This document shows positions 1 through 10,200 of a DNA stretch of 64,000 bases, in pieces. The first letter of the stretch is position 1; each line of letters begins with the position of its first letter. Position numbers and translations under genes: made by a program. A model generated the notes under the pieces. It saw nothing but the letters and a program-made list of their open reading frames with translations, had not been told where the DNA came from and did not search any database. The stretch is from the NCBI GenBank assembly GCA_040753875.1, contig JBFMDV010000032.1, positions 1-64,000 on the forward strand. Reading direction: 5' to 3'. This DNA comes from Candidatus Zixiibacteriota bacterium (GTDB lineage Bacteria > Zixibacteria > MSB-5A5 > GN15 > FEB-12).

Positions 1-179
1 TGAAGGGCGGACCTGAGACTGATCACCGAGTCGCCAACTGCGGCCAGGTCCTCCTGAACTCCGCTCTCATGATACACCGGGGGCAAAAGCGGCGGCGCAT
101 CTGAACTTGTCTGAGCGCGAGCCACTCCAGATACGCCAAGTACGATGAATATCAAATTCAATGTTGTTCGAAATCTCAT
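1..179 (-). CDS. secreted protein, N-terminal 59 residues (cut by window edge)
   Basis: An ATG at 177-179 on the minus strand opens a frame that stays open to the window edge. A GGAG sits about 8 bases upstream of it. The translation starts MRFRTTLNLIFIVLGVSGVA and continues into RAQTSSDAPPLLPP, a clear Sec signal peptide with likely cleavage after ARA. The mature part is too short to assign. The gene follows a small Cys/His-rich exported protein (280-702) in the same direction. In other bacteria such small proteins often precede TolC-type outer-membrane and RND efflux genes, so an outer-membrane efflux protein is a reasonable guess, not a demonstrated function. Confidence 0.6.
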   Translation of the reverse strand, partial: MRFRTTLNLIFIVLGVSGVARAQTSSDAPPLLPPVYHESGVQEDLAAVGDSVISLRSAL

Positions 180-279
180 CAACAATTCTCCAAACTAAGG
201 TGTAATTCACCGTGCCATAGAGCACAGCAACGCCTCCGATGCAAATAGGGGGCTAATCACGAAAATTTAGTCTGAAGAA

Positions 280-702
280 TCAGCAGCGAAGAACAGGCGA
301 TGTTAGAAGAAGACCTGTTGAAAAAGGATTGCTGGCAGTTATTAAATGTCTACTTGGCGGGGAGGTAACAAGATCCAATGAGAATAATGCTTGTACAGCG
401 GACGCAGAAGCTACAGTCGCACCGCCAGGGTCGGAATGTCTGGATAAAACAATGCGGTCCAGGATCTGATGTCCGAGAGGTATGTCAATGCAGTTGGCAC
501 AATCATCATGGTGGTCATGACCGGGATTCTCGGCCCCGAGAGTACACGACCTCTCCGGCTCTCCACAACAGGGTTGGCAGGTCGATTCCACCTTTACATG
601 ACTATCCTCCCCGATACAAAGAACTCTCCCGGAGTTTTCGTGTGCAATTCCTGCAAGAAAAACGAAGCTCGTTAGAAGTATTGTGTATATCCTGATTCTC
701 AT
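280..702 (-). CDS. small exported Cys/His-rich protein, possible metal-efflux accessory
   Basis: The product has 140 residues. The frame is open further upstream from a TTG at 756, but the ATG at 700-702 is preferred because it gives a normal signal sequence (MRIRIYTILLTSFVFLAGIA). The mature part has paired cysteines (QPCCGEPERSC), an HDHHDDCANCIDIPLG stretch and a low-complexity tail. This Cys/His pattern resembles short exported proteins encoded beside CusCBA/CzcCBA-type pumps, which is the only functional hint. It is followed 100 bases later by another exported-protein start at the window edge, so the two may form an operon. No named family can be assigned with certainty. Confidence 0.55.
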   Translation of the reverse strand: MRIRIYTILLTSFVFLAGIAHENSGRVLCIGEDSHVKVESTCQPCCGEPERSCTLGAENPGHDHHDDCANCIDIPLGHQILDRIVLSRHSDPGGATVASASAVQALFSLDLVTSPPSRHLITASNPFSTGLLLTSPVLRC

Positions 703-880
703 ACTCGGAACAATATCCTGCAAATCGTCAGGCCCTGGCTTAGTGAACAAGCCCAATCCACGTTAAACTACATTACGTCCCAAGAAGTTCCGCTATTTGA
801 AAATCGCGTCGGCATAAACAACATCAACAGTCTCTAATTGCGTTCTGCGGCTGACGACTATCGTGGATTATTGTATTGTC

Positions 881-971
881 TTGCAACGACTTCCATCGAC
901 CATCATATAGCTCACTCGGATCGCGAACTTGAAGCTCGCAAAAGTTTGGGGAGAGTGAGGTCGGGGCCGCC
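881..971 (+). repeat. 91-bp dispersed repeat, copy 1
   Basis: First of four ungapped copies (others at 11857, 13905 and 17295). The first 60 or so bases are only moderately conserved, while the last 28, from GTTTGGGGAGAG to GGGGCCGCC, are identical. All copies point the same way. This copy fills much of the 703-1046 gap between two minus-strand genes; apart from the terminator at 981 nothing else was seen in the gap. Confidence 0.85.
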
Positions 972-980
972 ATAGACTTT

Positions 981-1008
981 GAAGGCCTCGGTGTACACCG
1001 AGGCCTTC
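981..1008 (-). terminator. perfect 28-bp palindrome, probable terminator
   Basis: Bases 981-1008 are a perfect palindrome (arm GAAGGCCTCGGTG) lying 38 bases beyond the stop of the large minus-strand gene at 1047. It can form a strong hairpin in either transcript. On the plus strand it is followed by a short T-containing stretch, on the minus strand by only a few A/T bases, so the U-tract is weak. Termination of the 1047-4889 transcript is the simplest role. Confidence 0.55.
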
Positions 1009-1046
1009 ACACTTTTCGTATGCTGTTGCCCGAGATCAGCGACGAA

Positions 1047-4000
1047 TCACTTCAGTAGCAGCATCTTCTTCGTTTCAACATGAGTTCCGGCCTGGAATCG
1101 ATAGAAGTAAACACCGGTGGAAACGGTCTCACCAGAAGAGCTGATTCCATCCCATAGGACCGAGTATGATCCAGCTGGTTCCTCGCAGTTTACCAATGTC
1201 CGCACTTTTTGGCCAATGACGTTATACACCTCGATAACGACATGGTTCCGTTCGGGCAAGCTGTATTCAATCGTCGTGACCGGATTGAACGGGTTCGGGT
1301 AGTTCTGCGACAGCTCGAATCGATAGGGCAGGATATCGCCATACTCGTCATCTTCGACGTCTGTTATGATCTGGGTCGTGAACGCGGCATAGACACCTGT
1401 GTGACTAACAGGTGCGTAGATCGTGTTCTGAACGGTGTCGACCATTCCGCCGATCAATGTCCATCCGGTTAGGGCATCAACCCAGTGATAGGCCGACAAT
1501 GTCGCTTCACCTCCCAGGTACTGATCTCCCAGCTTCAGGTCGGCATCGTCGTAACGTATCACAATCTGGTTGGATCCGGTCAGGGGGTTATCAGGATACG
1601 CTGACAGACAATGCGCCTGTCCAGCCTGAACCGCGTTCTCATTCAGGCCGGTTCGGATGACCGGGTAAGGTGAAGACAGGATCATCGCTTTGGTCAAAGA
1701 AATGTTGGCTGAATCTAACTTGAATTCACTCTGCCCCTCGGCTCCAAAAAGCCAGATAAAAACCTGATCGTGGTCCACTGCGGTTGTGGTGTACTTATTG
1801 GGAACAAAGAATGTCTTTGAAGAATCATCGCTTGCCCAGAGCATGAACGAACCTGATATCCCCAAACTATCAGTTACGGTTGCAGAATAACCTTCTCCAG
1901 TGCCGGCAAGAGTATGGTCATAGCTCCCGCCATATGAAGGCCACAACTCCAAACTCGGATCTGCTGGGAACGGCTGAACCGCCATGATGTCGCAGGTTGC
2001 TCCGTCGGCGGTCAGCATTGCCTTGATGATAAAAGGATAATATCCCTGAACTTCATTCAACTCGATAGTGATGCTGTCTTCTGTGCTGTTTGCTGAGAAC
2101 CTGTTGCCGACCTGGCTTACCCCTGATCCGTACGATTCGGCTATGCCATAGAGCCAACCTGTGGTGACGTATAGAGAAGAAGCATTTGATGGTGACGGGG
2201 CCACAGTCCCAAGGCTGTTTCCCTTGCTGGCAAGAATCTGGTAGCTGGCGTCTTTCACCCCCACAACCCAGGCACCGGACGCGTCTGATGATCGACCCTG
2301 TTCGATAATCCTCCCTGTTGCAACGTGTACGTCATTGAACAACTGGACATTGGCGTTATCGCCACCCGTTGAGTGGTGAACGGTAACATGCTTGTTGGAA
2401 TAGCCTGCGACCTGCGGGGTAGCCGGATTCGGAAAGCGAATCATGCTCCCTACGTCGTAGTTAGGGTTGCTCAGGTCATTATTAGGACCGGGGAAGTAGA
2501 CGCCTGGATTGCTTACCACACGCTCCAGCGTGTCGGCTGCATCAGGTTTCAGGATCGGTATAAACAGGTTGTCAGGTCCCTGCCGAACGGCTTCAACCCA
2601 CCGCTCCAGATGATCCCAGCAGGAAAGCGCATGTACCCCCCACTGATTCGTGTTCCGACACCCGGCCAGCTCATAGCGGAAAGAGTTTGACATCTCTGAC
2701 GACATCGAACCACCCCTTTCGTATTGATAATCCATGAAACCGTATCGAAAAACCGTTGTTGGTAAACAGCGAAGGGAATTGTCGGCAACATACTTGCCGC
2801 TGTCTTCGTTCCAAAACAGGTACTCGTCAAAGAAGTTGAGTGCATAATGTCCGAATTCATGGGCTTTGGTTCGATAATCCATCGATGGCACAACAAGGTT
2901 CAGCGGGTAAACGGCATCGGTGTGGTTTCGGGTGCGAGTGGAATCCCCCATCCAGATACGGGGCATGTCAATATAGTCGACTCCGTTTCGCAGAATACCG
3001 GCTGCTGAGGCACGTGGCCATTCCATGTTACTCGCCTTAACAAGAATATCCGCTTCCGAGGAGAAATTGCTGTTGTCGAATATGAACATTGTATCGAGGC
3101 GGATTTGGCCATCAGATACGTCATAAAGATAGTTTGACATGAATCTAAAGTTGTCTTCCAGCATCCAGAGGTATTCTTCGGTGGCTTCCCATTCCACCGA
3201 CACCACGAGATTATAGCGAAGCTCCGTATGGTTGAGCACGATGTTCTGATCACCTGAAGTCAGGGTATCAAAATAAATATGACCGTCAGCGGCAAATCGG
3301 GTGTTGTCCAGGAGCACCGAGTACATCGTACTCAGAACATTCTGATGCTTTACCGCGGGGACGCTTTGGACATGTTTGGCTATCTTGAGGCTATCACCGA
3401 CTACAAGAGTATCAGCATATAAATCAAGATCAACGCGAAACGAATCCGCGGAGATAGGAATAAGTTCCAGTTGACCTTTGTCATCCGTAGTAAAGCTGCC
3501 GAGAGTATCTTCGTCAAACCAGGGCGGATTATTCGTGACTTTAATCAAGTCGCACTCCACATTGGGGATGCTGTCATTTTTGGCGTCGCGGATTGTGAGG
3601 TGTTTAGTGCCCTCTACATACTTGATAGATATCATGGTATATGGCCAGCCGCCGGTATGATCGATAAAGGATACGAATACTGATCCGGAGTCGTCAACCG
3701 CCGCTTCGCTATACATGTCAGAAATACGTCCCTCGGCAACATCGAACTCCTCAATCCAAGTCAGATCGCCCAGGGAATCCACGCGTGCCGTGAAATACCC
3801 TTCTCTGGAGAAATTACCGTAAGAGCCAGTAGTGATAACATCATGACCATAGAGTTTAATATCAGTGACAGTGCACCAGACCAAGGCTGTATCGATCGCT
3901 GGTAGAATATCCACGGTCCACAGGGAAGTTCCCGAAGAATTGTATTTATCAACCTGTGAACCTCTGGCTGTGATTATCACTCCGCTATCGTCAACCAGTA

Positions 4001-4889
4001 ACTCACGAATCCACATGGAGGCGTCCCGTCCCCATAGCAATCCACCGTCCCCCTGAAGCTTGTTGATCTTTGCGCCAGATTCAGGACGAATCGTCATAAT
4101 TGCATTACTTTGATAATCTGCTGCCACGACCGTGAGATCATCGAAAGAATTTGCACCGTAATCGAACTCCCGCATCCAGGTCAGACTGCCGCCAGCGGCA
4201 AGTTTATATAGCCGGGCATTTCTATTATGAGTGACCCATGGGGAATTAGAGCAATAACCAGATAAGTATAGATTGCCGTCTGGAGAAAAGGCGAGACATT
4301 CAGGCCGGTCATCGTAATAATAATTCAGACTATCTGAGAACAGCTCAGATCCCGTATCATTATAACCTCTTACAACAATATCCGACTCGTAACCATGCCA
4401 CCTTAGACTATCATCTACGTATCCATCGGCATTATAATATGAGTAAGCGACAAAGCAACTGCCAAATGAATTGTACTCAACCGTTCTCCCACCATAACCG
4501 TTCCAAACTTGGTTTATGACCGGAACTCCGCTGGAATTGAGTTTAACAAGCATGCCAAGCGTCTCACTCACATCCCACCTGGTACCTGTCATATATGTGT
4601 TGCCTGCCCGATCGATCTGTGCATCGACGATAACTCCTTGAGGGCTCAAATAATTCCATTGAAAGTTGCCGCTGGAATCATACTTCACGGCGGCGTAGCA
4701 GTCGCGCACACCATCCCAACCTCGGAATGCTGTATAACAGTTGCCATCGCTGTCAATGCCGACGGCCATAACCTGGTATGGAGCGAGTGGCGCATAAGTT
4801 CGTACCCAGGCTGTATCCATCAGGGCCTGCGCCGCTCCGGTAAACATAAGCCAGCCACAAAGTGCGATCAATAGTGTATTTCTTGTCAT
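1047..4889 (-). CDS. T9SS-exported surface protein with beta-propeller and CLCA-like zincin domain
   Basis: The product has 1280 residues. The start is the ATG at 4887-4889, with GAGG six bases upstream; a GTG at 4901 is also in frame. A signal peptide is followed by about 400 residues of WVRTYAPLA / DSDGNCY / KYDSSGNFQW repeats, a propeller of the SBBP type. In the middle lies a metallopeptidase motif HEFGHYALNFFDEY (residues about 677-690). It fits the HExxHxxx[GN]xFDEY signature of CLCA-type (M87-like) zincins. Ig-like regions follow, and the last 80 residues are a FlgD-like sorting domain (LSQNYPNPFNP to KKMLLLK). This predicts T9SS export to the cell surface. Proteolytic activity is inferred from the motif only. 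Confidence 0.85.
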   Translation of the reverse strand: MTRNTLLIALCGWLMFTGAAQALMDTAWVRTYAPLAPYQVMAVGIDSDGNCYTAFRGWDGVRDCYAAVKYDSSGNFQWNYLSPQGVIVDAQIDRAGNTYMTGTRWDVSETLGMLVKLNSSGVPVINQVWNGYGGRTVEYNSFGSCFVAYSYYNADGYVDDSLRWHGYESDIVVRGYNDTGSELFSDSLNYYYDDRPECLAFSPDGNLYLSGYCSNSPWVTHNRNARLYKLAAGGSLTWMREFDYGANSFDDLTVVAADYQSNAIMTIRPESGAKINKLQGDGGLLWGRDASMWIRELLVDDSGVIITARGSQVDKYNSSGTSLWTVDILPAIDTALVWCTVTDIKLYGHDVITTGSYGNFSREGYFTARVDSLGDLTWIEEFDVAEGRISDMYSEAAVDDSGSVFVSFIDHTGGWPYTMISIKYVEGTKHLTIRDAKNDSIPNVECDLIKVTNNPPWFDEDTLGSFTTDDKGQLELIPISADSFRVDLDLYADTLVVGDSLKIAKHVQSVPAVKHQNVLSTMYSVLLDNTRFAADGHIYFDTLTSGDQNIVLNHTELRYNLVVSVEWEATEEYLWMLEDNFRFMSNYLYDVSDGQIRLDTMFIFDNSNFSSEADILVKASNMEWPRASAAGILRNGVDYIDMPRIWMGDSTRTRNHTDAVYPLNLVVPSMDYRTKAHEFGHYALNFFDEYLFWNEDSGKYVADNSLRCLPTTVFRYGFMDYQYERGGSMSSEMSNSFRYELAGCRNTNQWGVHALSCWDHLERWVEAVRQGPDNLFIPILKPDAADTLERVVSNPGVYFPGPNNDLSNPNYDVGSMIRFPNPATPQVAGYSNKHVTVHHSTGGDNANVQLFNDVHVATGRIIEQGRSSDASGAWVVGVKDASYQILASKGNSLGTVAPSPSNASSLYVTTGWLYGIAESYGSGVSQVGNRFSANSTEDSITIELNEVQGYYPFIIKAMLTADGATCDIMAVQPFPADPSLELWPSYGGSYDHTLAGTGEGYSATVTDSLGISGSFMLWASDDSSKTFFVPNKYTTTAVDHDQVFIWLFGAEGQSEFKLDSANISLTKAMILSSPYPVIRTGLNENAVQAGQAHCLSAYPDNPLTGSNQIVIRYDDADLKLGDQYLGGEATLSAYHWVDALTGWTLIGGMVDTVQNTIYAPVSHTGVYAAFTTQIITDVEDDEYGDILPYRFELSQNYPNPFNPVTTIEYSLPERNHVVIEVYNVIGQKVRTLVNCEEPAGSYSVLWDGISSSGETVSTGVYFYRFQAGTHVETKKMLLLK

Positions 4890-4990
4890 TGGCATCCTCA
4901 CAAACGCACACTACTACTTGCGATATGTTATCTAGCACTTACTCATGCGGTCGCGACCGACGAGCATACCGATAAAACGCAGATAGCCGA

Positions 4991-5978
4991 TCAGTCCTTT
5001 ACGCACCGAACCGAATGGCCCGAAAACTTGTTGAGATTTCTGTCCGAAATATAATCGAACGCGTTATGCAGGCTGAAAACATAGGCACGGGAACTGGTGG
5101 TGGACTCTGTCGAAGTCCAGAAATATGCCTCCTGGTGGAGAGCGCCGAAATAGCCTTGGTAACCCCGCTCTCCTCCAGGAAGAGCTGTGAACCCAGTCTC
5201 GTTGGTGGCACCCCTCATTGGGACTGAACCAATAGGTAGTCCCTGTGTCTTTCAGCTGGCCACCCGCATTGGGAGCAAGGTACGAATTGAGAGCAATCCA
5301 CTCACTCCGGGTCGGCACATGCCAACCATCGGGAGCAATATTCCGACTGTCGTTCACTGCATGCCAATTATACAGAAGCCCATAAATCGCGGCCGTATCA
5401 TCGCTGTTGCTGTACCGGCAGAGTGCGCCCGTGGTAAGGCCTTCCCAGGTCATACCATCGGTTACGTCCGGTATTGGATCGCCGTTCCGATAATGTGTGA
5501 CCTTAAGATTCTCAGCCATCCACACCTGGGTGCCGATAGTGACAGTCTGATAAACATTACCGTCGATATCTGTGACTGTAGTGGGTGTGGCCACCGTGGT
5601 AAATGACTGAGCACTGCCATAACCAGTCCCGACACTGTTGGTGGCATAGGCTCTTGCGTAGTAGGCAGTGCCGCCCACAAGTCCGACAATGGAACTGGTG
5701 AAACCTCCCGTCCCGGTTCCGTCAGTGGATTTGTTGTCGGCCAGCGTTGGGGTCGCATTCATACCCCAGCATACGCCGCGAGACGTGACCTCGGCTCCTC
5801 CATCAGATGTAACAGTTCCGCCGCACTCGGCGGTTGTCTCCGTTATCGCGCCGACAGCAGCGGTCGATACTGTCGGCGCCTTCGGCTGGGCAGGTCCCGT
5901 TCCATTGTCACTTGAGCAGGAATTCAGAATCAGCAGAACGACTGCCAGGATTCCCGAATATAGCCATGACTTGATTAT
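4991..5978 (-). pseudogene. FISUMP-domain lipoprotein, frameshifted and lacking a normal start
   Basis: The reading frame begins at 5978 with IKSWLYSGILAVVLLILNSC, a lipoprotein signal. No ATG, GTG or TTG is available: the codon placed correctly after GGAGG is ATA (5976-5978). A fibronectin-like domain nearly identical to that of the upstream gene follows. Then comes a Fibrobacter succinogenes major paralogous (FISUMP) domain: DIDGNVYQTVTIGTQVWMAE, LYNWHAVN, APDGWHVPTRSEW. At 5209-5215 one extra base, next to a C4 run on the plus strand, shifts the frame. The domain then continues in the second frame (GATNETGFTALPGG, SGHSVRCVKD) to 4991. Two independent defects suggest a decaying gene, although a sequencing indel could explain the second. 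Confidence 0.75.
5706..5888. repeat. 183-bp near-identical direct repeat, copy A
   Basis: This segment of the broken FISUMP gene matches 6615-6797 with about three differences in 183 bases. Both copies encode the lipoprotein stalk and the first half of the fibronectin-like domain. Similarity drops sharply outside, so recent duplication or gene conversion is likely. Confidence 0.85.
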
Positions 5979-5996
5979 TTGTGTCCTCCGCCGTAT

Positions 5997-6887
5997 TCAC
6001 CTGCTCAAAGGTTCAGTAATGGTAAAATTGTCCAACCCCGATCGGTCGTAGAAATTACCCTGCGGATCCATGAGGATCTGCACTTCGGTAATGTTGGTCA
6101 TTATCGAATCCCATTGTGCCGAAGTTACATTCCAGCTAATTGCATCTAGGGGTGTTGAAAAGGTCGTCCACTCAGTGAGATAACTAGGGTACGGTACAGG
6201 ATTGTTCTCAGCGACCAGCGTTCCCGAAATGATTATAATCTTACCATAGGTGGGGAGTTTTTCGCCGCCGTTGTTAACAGTATTCTTAAGATCAAAGCTG
6301 AGTGTTCCTCCGGAGTAGGCGGAGAGGTTACCCTTGAATTTGTCGGGCGCCAAGAACCCCCCCGGCATGGCTTCCCAATCCTCGAACTCTATGAATCCCC
6401 CCGGGTTACCGTTGCCGCTCTGGTAATACAATCCCCCGTTGCCGAACGCAATCCATCCCTCGGCATCAACGTCGAATGAGCTTCTTATTTGCAGTAAAGA
6501 CACTGTGGTAAACGAGTCAGTGACGCCGTAGCCCGTCCCCGCATCGTTTATGGCATAGGCGCGCACATAGTATTTCGTGCCGGGGGTCAGGCCAGACAGA
6601 GAACTGGTATAACTTCCCGTCCCGGTTCCGTCGGTGGATTTGTTGTCGGCCAGCGTTGGGGTCGCATTCATACCCCAGCATACGCCGCGAGACGTGACCT
6701 CGGCTCCTCCATCAGATGTAACAGTTCCGCCGCACTCGGCGGTTGTCTCCGTTATCGCGCCGACAGCAGCGGTTGATACTGTCGGTGCCTTCGGCTGAAC
6801 GGGTTCAGTAGCCTTGTCATTCGAGCAAGAACAGAGCAACGCCAGAGGCATCACTATGAATCCAAATAATGACAAGATTGTTCTCAT
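5997..6887 (-). CDS. lipoprotein with fibronectin-like and laminin-B-like domains
   Basis: The product has 296 residues. It starts at an ATG preceded by AAAGGAGGAAGCG. A lipoprotein signal (MPLALLCSC) anchors it, probably in the outer membrane. Residues about 30-130 form a fibronectin-III-like domain (SRGVCWGMNATPTLADN; KYYVRAYAINDAGTGYG) of the type found in Bacteroidetes and Fibrobacter surface proteins. The C-terminal half (FDVDAEGWIAFGNGG, SGGTLSFDLKNT, LDNFTITE) resembles the laminin IV / laminin B fold, which suggests carbohydrate or matrix binding. The stop codon TGA lies only 19 bases before the presumed start of the FISUMP paralogue, so both were probably one operon. Confidence 0.75.
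   Translation of the reverse strand: MRTILSLFGFIVMPLALLCSCSNDKATEPVQPKAPTVSTAAVGAITETTAECGGTVTSDGGAEVTSRGVCWGMNATPTLADNKSTDGTGTGSYTSSLSGLTPGTKYYVRAYAINDAGTGYGVTDSFTTVSLLQIRSSFDVDAEGWIAFGNGGLYYQSGNGNPGGFIEFEDWEAMPGGFLAPDKFKGNLSAYSGGTLSFDLKNTVNNGGEKLPTYGKIIIISGTLVAENNPVPYPSYLTEWTTFSTPLDAISWNVTSAQWDSIMTNITEVQILMDPQGNFYDRSGLDNFTITEPLSR
6615..6797. repeat. 183-bp near-identical direct repeat, copy B
   Basis: Partner of 5706-5888. It lies in the same coding position of the intact lipoprotein gene, encoding AQPKAP/VQPKAP TVSTAAVGAITET and the following domain start. See copy A. Confidence 0.85.
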
Positions 6888-6904
6888 CGCTTCCTCCTTT
6901 GTGG

Positions 6905-7096
6905 TTAGTTCAACCGCTGTCCGGCCCTTTTCTTGAGCCAGTCAAAAAGGTCCTTAAGGCTGTCAAAATGAAATTCGGCCGGACCGGAAAAACTGGTGGC
7001 TTTGCCGGCCCAGTCGTCACCGCGTCGAGCCATCTGCAATAGGACCTTTTCGACACGCGCAAATCGACTCCTGCCGGACGGCATTCGCGTCTTCAT
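6905..7096 (-). CDS. small hypothetical protein
   Basis: The product has 63 residues from the ATG at 7094-7096 (a TTG at 7135 is also in frame). It is basic at the N-terminus (MKTRMPSGRSRFARVEKVLL) and ends EFHFDSLKDLFDWLKKRAGQ. This F-x-S-L-x-x-L-x-x-W-L ending is seen in many short conserved bacterial proteins of unknown function. It ends 17 bases before the lipoprotein gene start, suggesting co-transcription. No strong ribosome site is visible. Confidence 0.45.
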   Translation of the reverse strand: MKTRMPSGRSRFARVEKVLLQMARRGDDWAGKATSFSGPAEFHFDSLKDLFDWLKKRAGQRLN

Positions 7097-7277
7097 GGCG
7101 GCAGTATCGATTTGCGAATGACAGGCGAATGACAAAACAGGTCAATTTCTCTTCTTTTTTGTCCCTCATTGGATTATTATTCTGAGAGGTAGCCACGAAG
7201 GCAATTAATGAGGCATTCGCGGCTCCCACATGACACGAGCAAGTCTGCCACGCAGCCATGTTGTCTAGGGTAACCAG

Positions 7278-10200
7278 TTGGTAGTCAATGTCATAGAAAG
7301 CAAGTTGTCCGCTCCGAAACCACTAAGAAATGCAATAGAGCGCCGACTCCTGATTAAGTCTGTCGACGAGGCGAAGGATGCAAATCTCATCCTGTTAATC
7401 GCCCCGGCCGGATATGGTAAGACCACACTGGCGCAGCAGATTCTTGCCTCGAGGCCAAACTCCAGAAACGCTTGGTATCATCTCGACGACTCCGATGCCC
7501 ACCCTGACCAGTTTATAGCCTATCTGGTCGCTGCCCTGCTGAGAGTGTTGCCGAAGTTGAACGCTACGTCGCCCGGATCGGACATCCGACAGACAATCGA
7601 AGATGTTTGCTTTGCGATCGAGCAGTACGAGGGGCCTCGTTCCTATCTCGTCCTTGACAATTGGGAGTGTGTAGATCATAACCGCGACATCGCCTCAATA
7701 CTTCCGCTTCTTGCCCGGAGCGGCCGCGGTCGGTTGACTGTGATCATCGCTTCGAGAATCCCCCCTTCTTTCAAGACTCGAAGGGACCAGACTCGAGGCA
7801 GCATCTTGCGACTCGATGCCGCGCAGCTCGCGTTCAGCTTGCCCGAGTGCCAGGAGGCTTTGCGGCTGCGATTTGGACGGGATCTCGATGATGATGTGCT
7901 GGAGCGGTTCTGGAGAGAAACTTCGGGCTGGTGCGTTTCTGTCGGGTTGCTTCCCAGCACGCTTCCTCGAGACGGATTCGCTGCCGTCAGTCAGTCAAGT
8001 CTGTCGCCGACACACACGGGCGCTTTTCAGGAATACTTCACCGAGGAGGTGTATGAGTCACTGTCCCCTGATTTCGCCCGGTTTCTTTGTGAGACGTCGC
8101 TGTTTGATGTCCTGACTGCCGAGCGCTGCGCGGCGGTTGTTTCGACACCTGAAAGGGTGGAAGAGTCACTTGATGAGCTCAGTCGTTCGGCGATTCCGCA
8201 TGTCGTGCTGGAACAGCCGGCACATTACCGTCTGCATGCGTTGGCAAAGCAAGCGTTTAGATCGCATCTGGCCGATATCGTGAAACCTGTGCAAGTTGCC
8301 GCTCTCTACCGCTCCACGTCCGAGCATTACCTCAAGGAGGGGTTGATCTTTGAGGCCATCGGCCTGCTCATGGAACTGGGAGACTATGATCGGGCTCTCG
8401 ATCTGATGGACACAAAGTGGTCGGATTTGTACGGCCAGCACGGATGGATCAGAGTAAGGCAGTGGTTAGAGGCTCTACCTGCCGAATACCACAACCGGGC
8501 GGCATTTGTCAAAACTTACTCCAACGTACTCAATGTGTCAGGGGACAATAAGGGAGCGATTGCTTTTCTAAAGGACAAGTTATCACCCGAGCGATTCTCC
8601 AATGACATAGAGTCATTCGGCAGTCTCTGGGCAAACTACTGGTGGGCCCGCGTCAACACGGAGCCGGGTCCACACTACGACGCCGCCAAGAAAGACCATG
8701 ACAGCCTGACTTCGGTCAGTCTCGGGTTCAGTCCGACCATGCTCGGCATATTCCAGAATACGCTCGGTATGGCTGCATATCTCGAACTCCGCCTGCGTGA
8801 GGCGATCGCACACGTGAGGAAAGCAGCCGAACTCGTTGAGGAACCCTATCTGCGTTTGAGAATCATCGCCAACCAAAATGAGGCGCTGTATTCTCACCTG
8901 TTGGGAGATTCTATCACGGCTTTGGACGATCTGAAGCAAGTTCGCGATGACTGCCATCGCATGGGTCTGCAGTCGCAAGTTCCGAAAATGTATATGCTGG
9001 AGGCCAATATTCATCTGGCTATGGGATACTACCGCGACGCGCTCCACGACATCGATCAATGCGTCGCCAGTATGAGAGAATTCGGCGGCTATAGCCTGCA
9101 GCTTGATATTTATGTTGGTCGCTTTCGGGGTATCGCTCTCTGGTATTTGGGGGACCGAGCCGAAGGGTTGCGGTTGTTGATGGCAGCCCAGGAACCGGCC
9201 AAGCAGTTCGGCGTCCTGACAGGCACTGAGGTGGCGCTTCTCTGCGAGTATTACAGTCTGTTGGATGGTCATCCGGAGCAGGTTGTGAGTGACCATGATA
9301 TTCCCGATCGACACCAACCGAGTGAATGTCGTCTCATATACCTCGCCCTGAATGCCTTTAGATCCTTTCAAGGCAAGAGCTTCTCTGGGCTGAAACGGCG
9401 CGCAACCCAGATACGTGATTTGGCTACGAGTTGCGAAATGCCACAGTGGGTCGCCACCGGTTCATTCCTGCTGGCCATGTCTCCTACTCGGTCAGCAGAC
9501 AATCAGCGTCTGAAAGACCTACTCCTACAAGCGCTTGGACTTCTTAAGAAACTCGGCTGGCGATCTTACCCAATGAGCAACAACACGATTACCTCCTTTG
9601 TCACAGCCAAAGCGACACGATTGGGTATAGATGCAACCTTAGTCGAACCACTTCTTTCAACCGGAACTGATATCGACCTCACGCCTGCCTTCGACGCCGA
9701 GTTGAAGGATAGCGCGCTCAGCGCAGAGGAGCGTATCCGACTTTGGGAGGCGGCTTCGCGTCTCTCAATACGTGGTTTGTCAACACACGCAAAAAGACAC
9801 ATGGCAACCGTAAACAAGAGAGAACTGCGCGCTCTACGCACGTATCATGAGCTCCTCGACCATTGCCCACTTCCTCCCTTGCATGTTGTCATGCTCGGCG
9901 GATTCTCCGTCAGTGCGAAGGGCCGAATAGTCCGTTTCAATCGGTCCAGTTCTCGACTGCTCTTCCAGCATCTTCTTGTTAACCACCCGCGAAAGATGCA
10001 TGAAGAGGAGTTGATCGAATACCTCTGGCCGGAAACCGACCCCACCAAAAGCCGCGCTAGCCTTCGCACGACCGTCAAGGATCTGCGCAAGGCGCTCGAC
10101 CCGTACGCGGTTCCACGAGGATCCTCCTATGTTGCCTATGCAGAACAGCATTACGGACTCGAATTGCCGCCCGAATCGCACGTTGACTACCTTGACTTCA

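Noticed and set aside
8613-9371. 252-codon minus-strand open frame inside the STAND regulator gene
   Set aside because: Shadow of the real gene; no ribosome site and no family resemblance.
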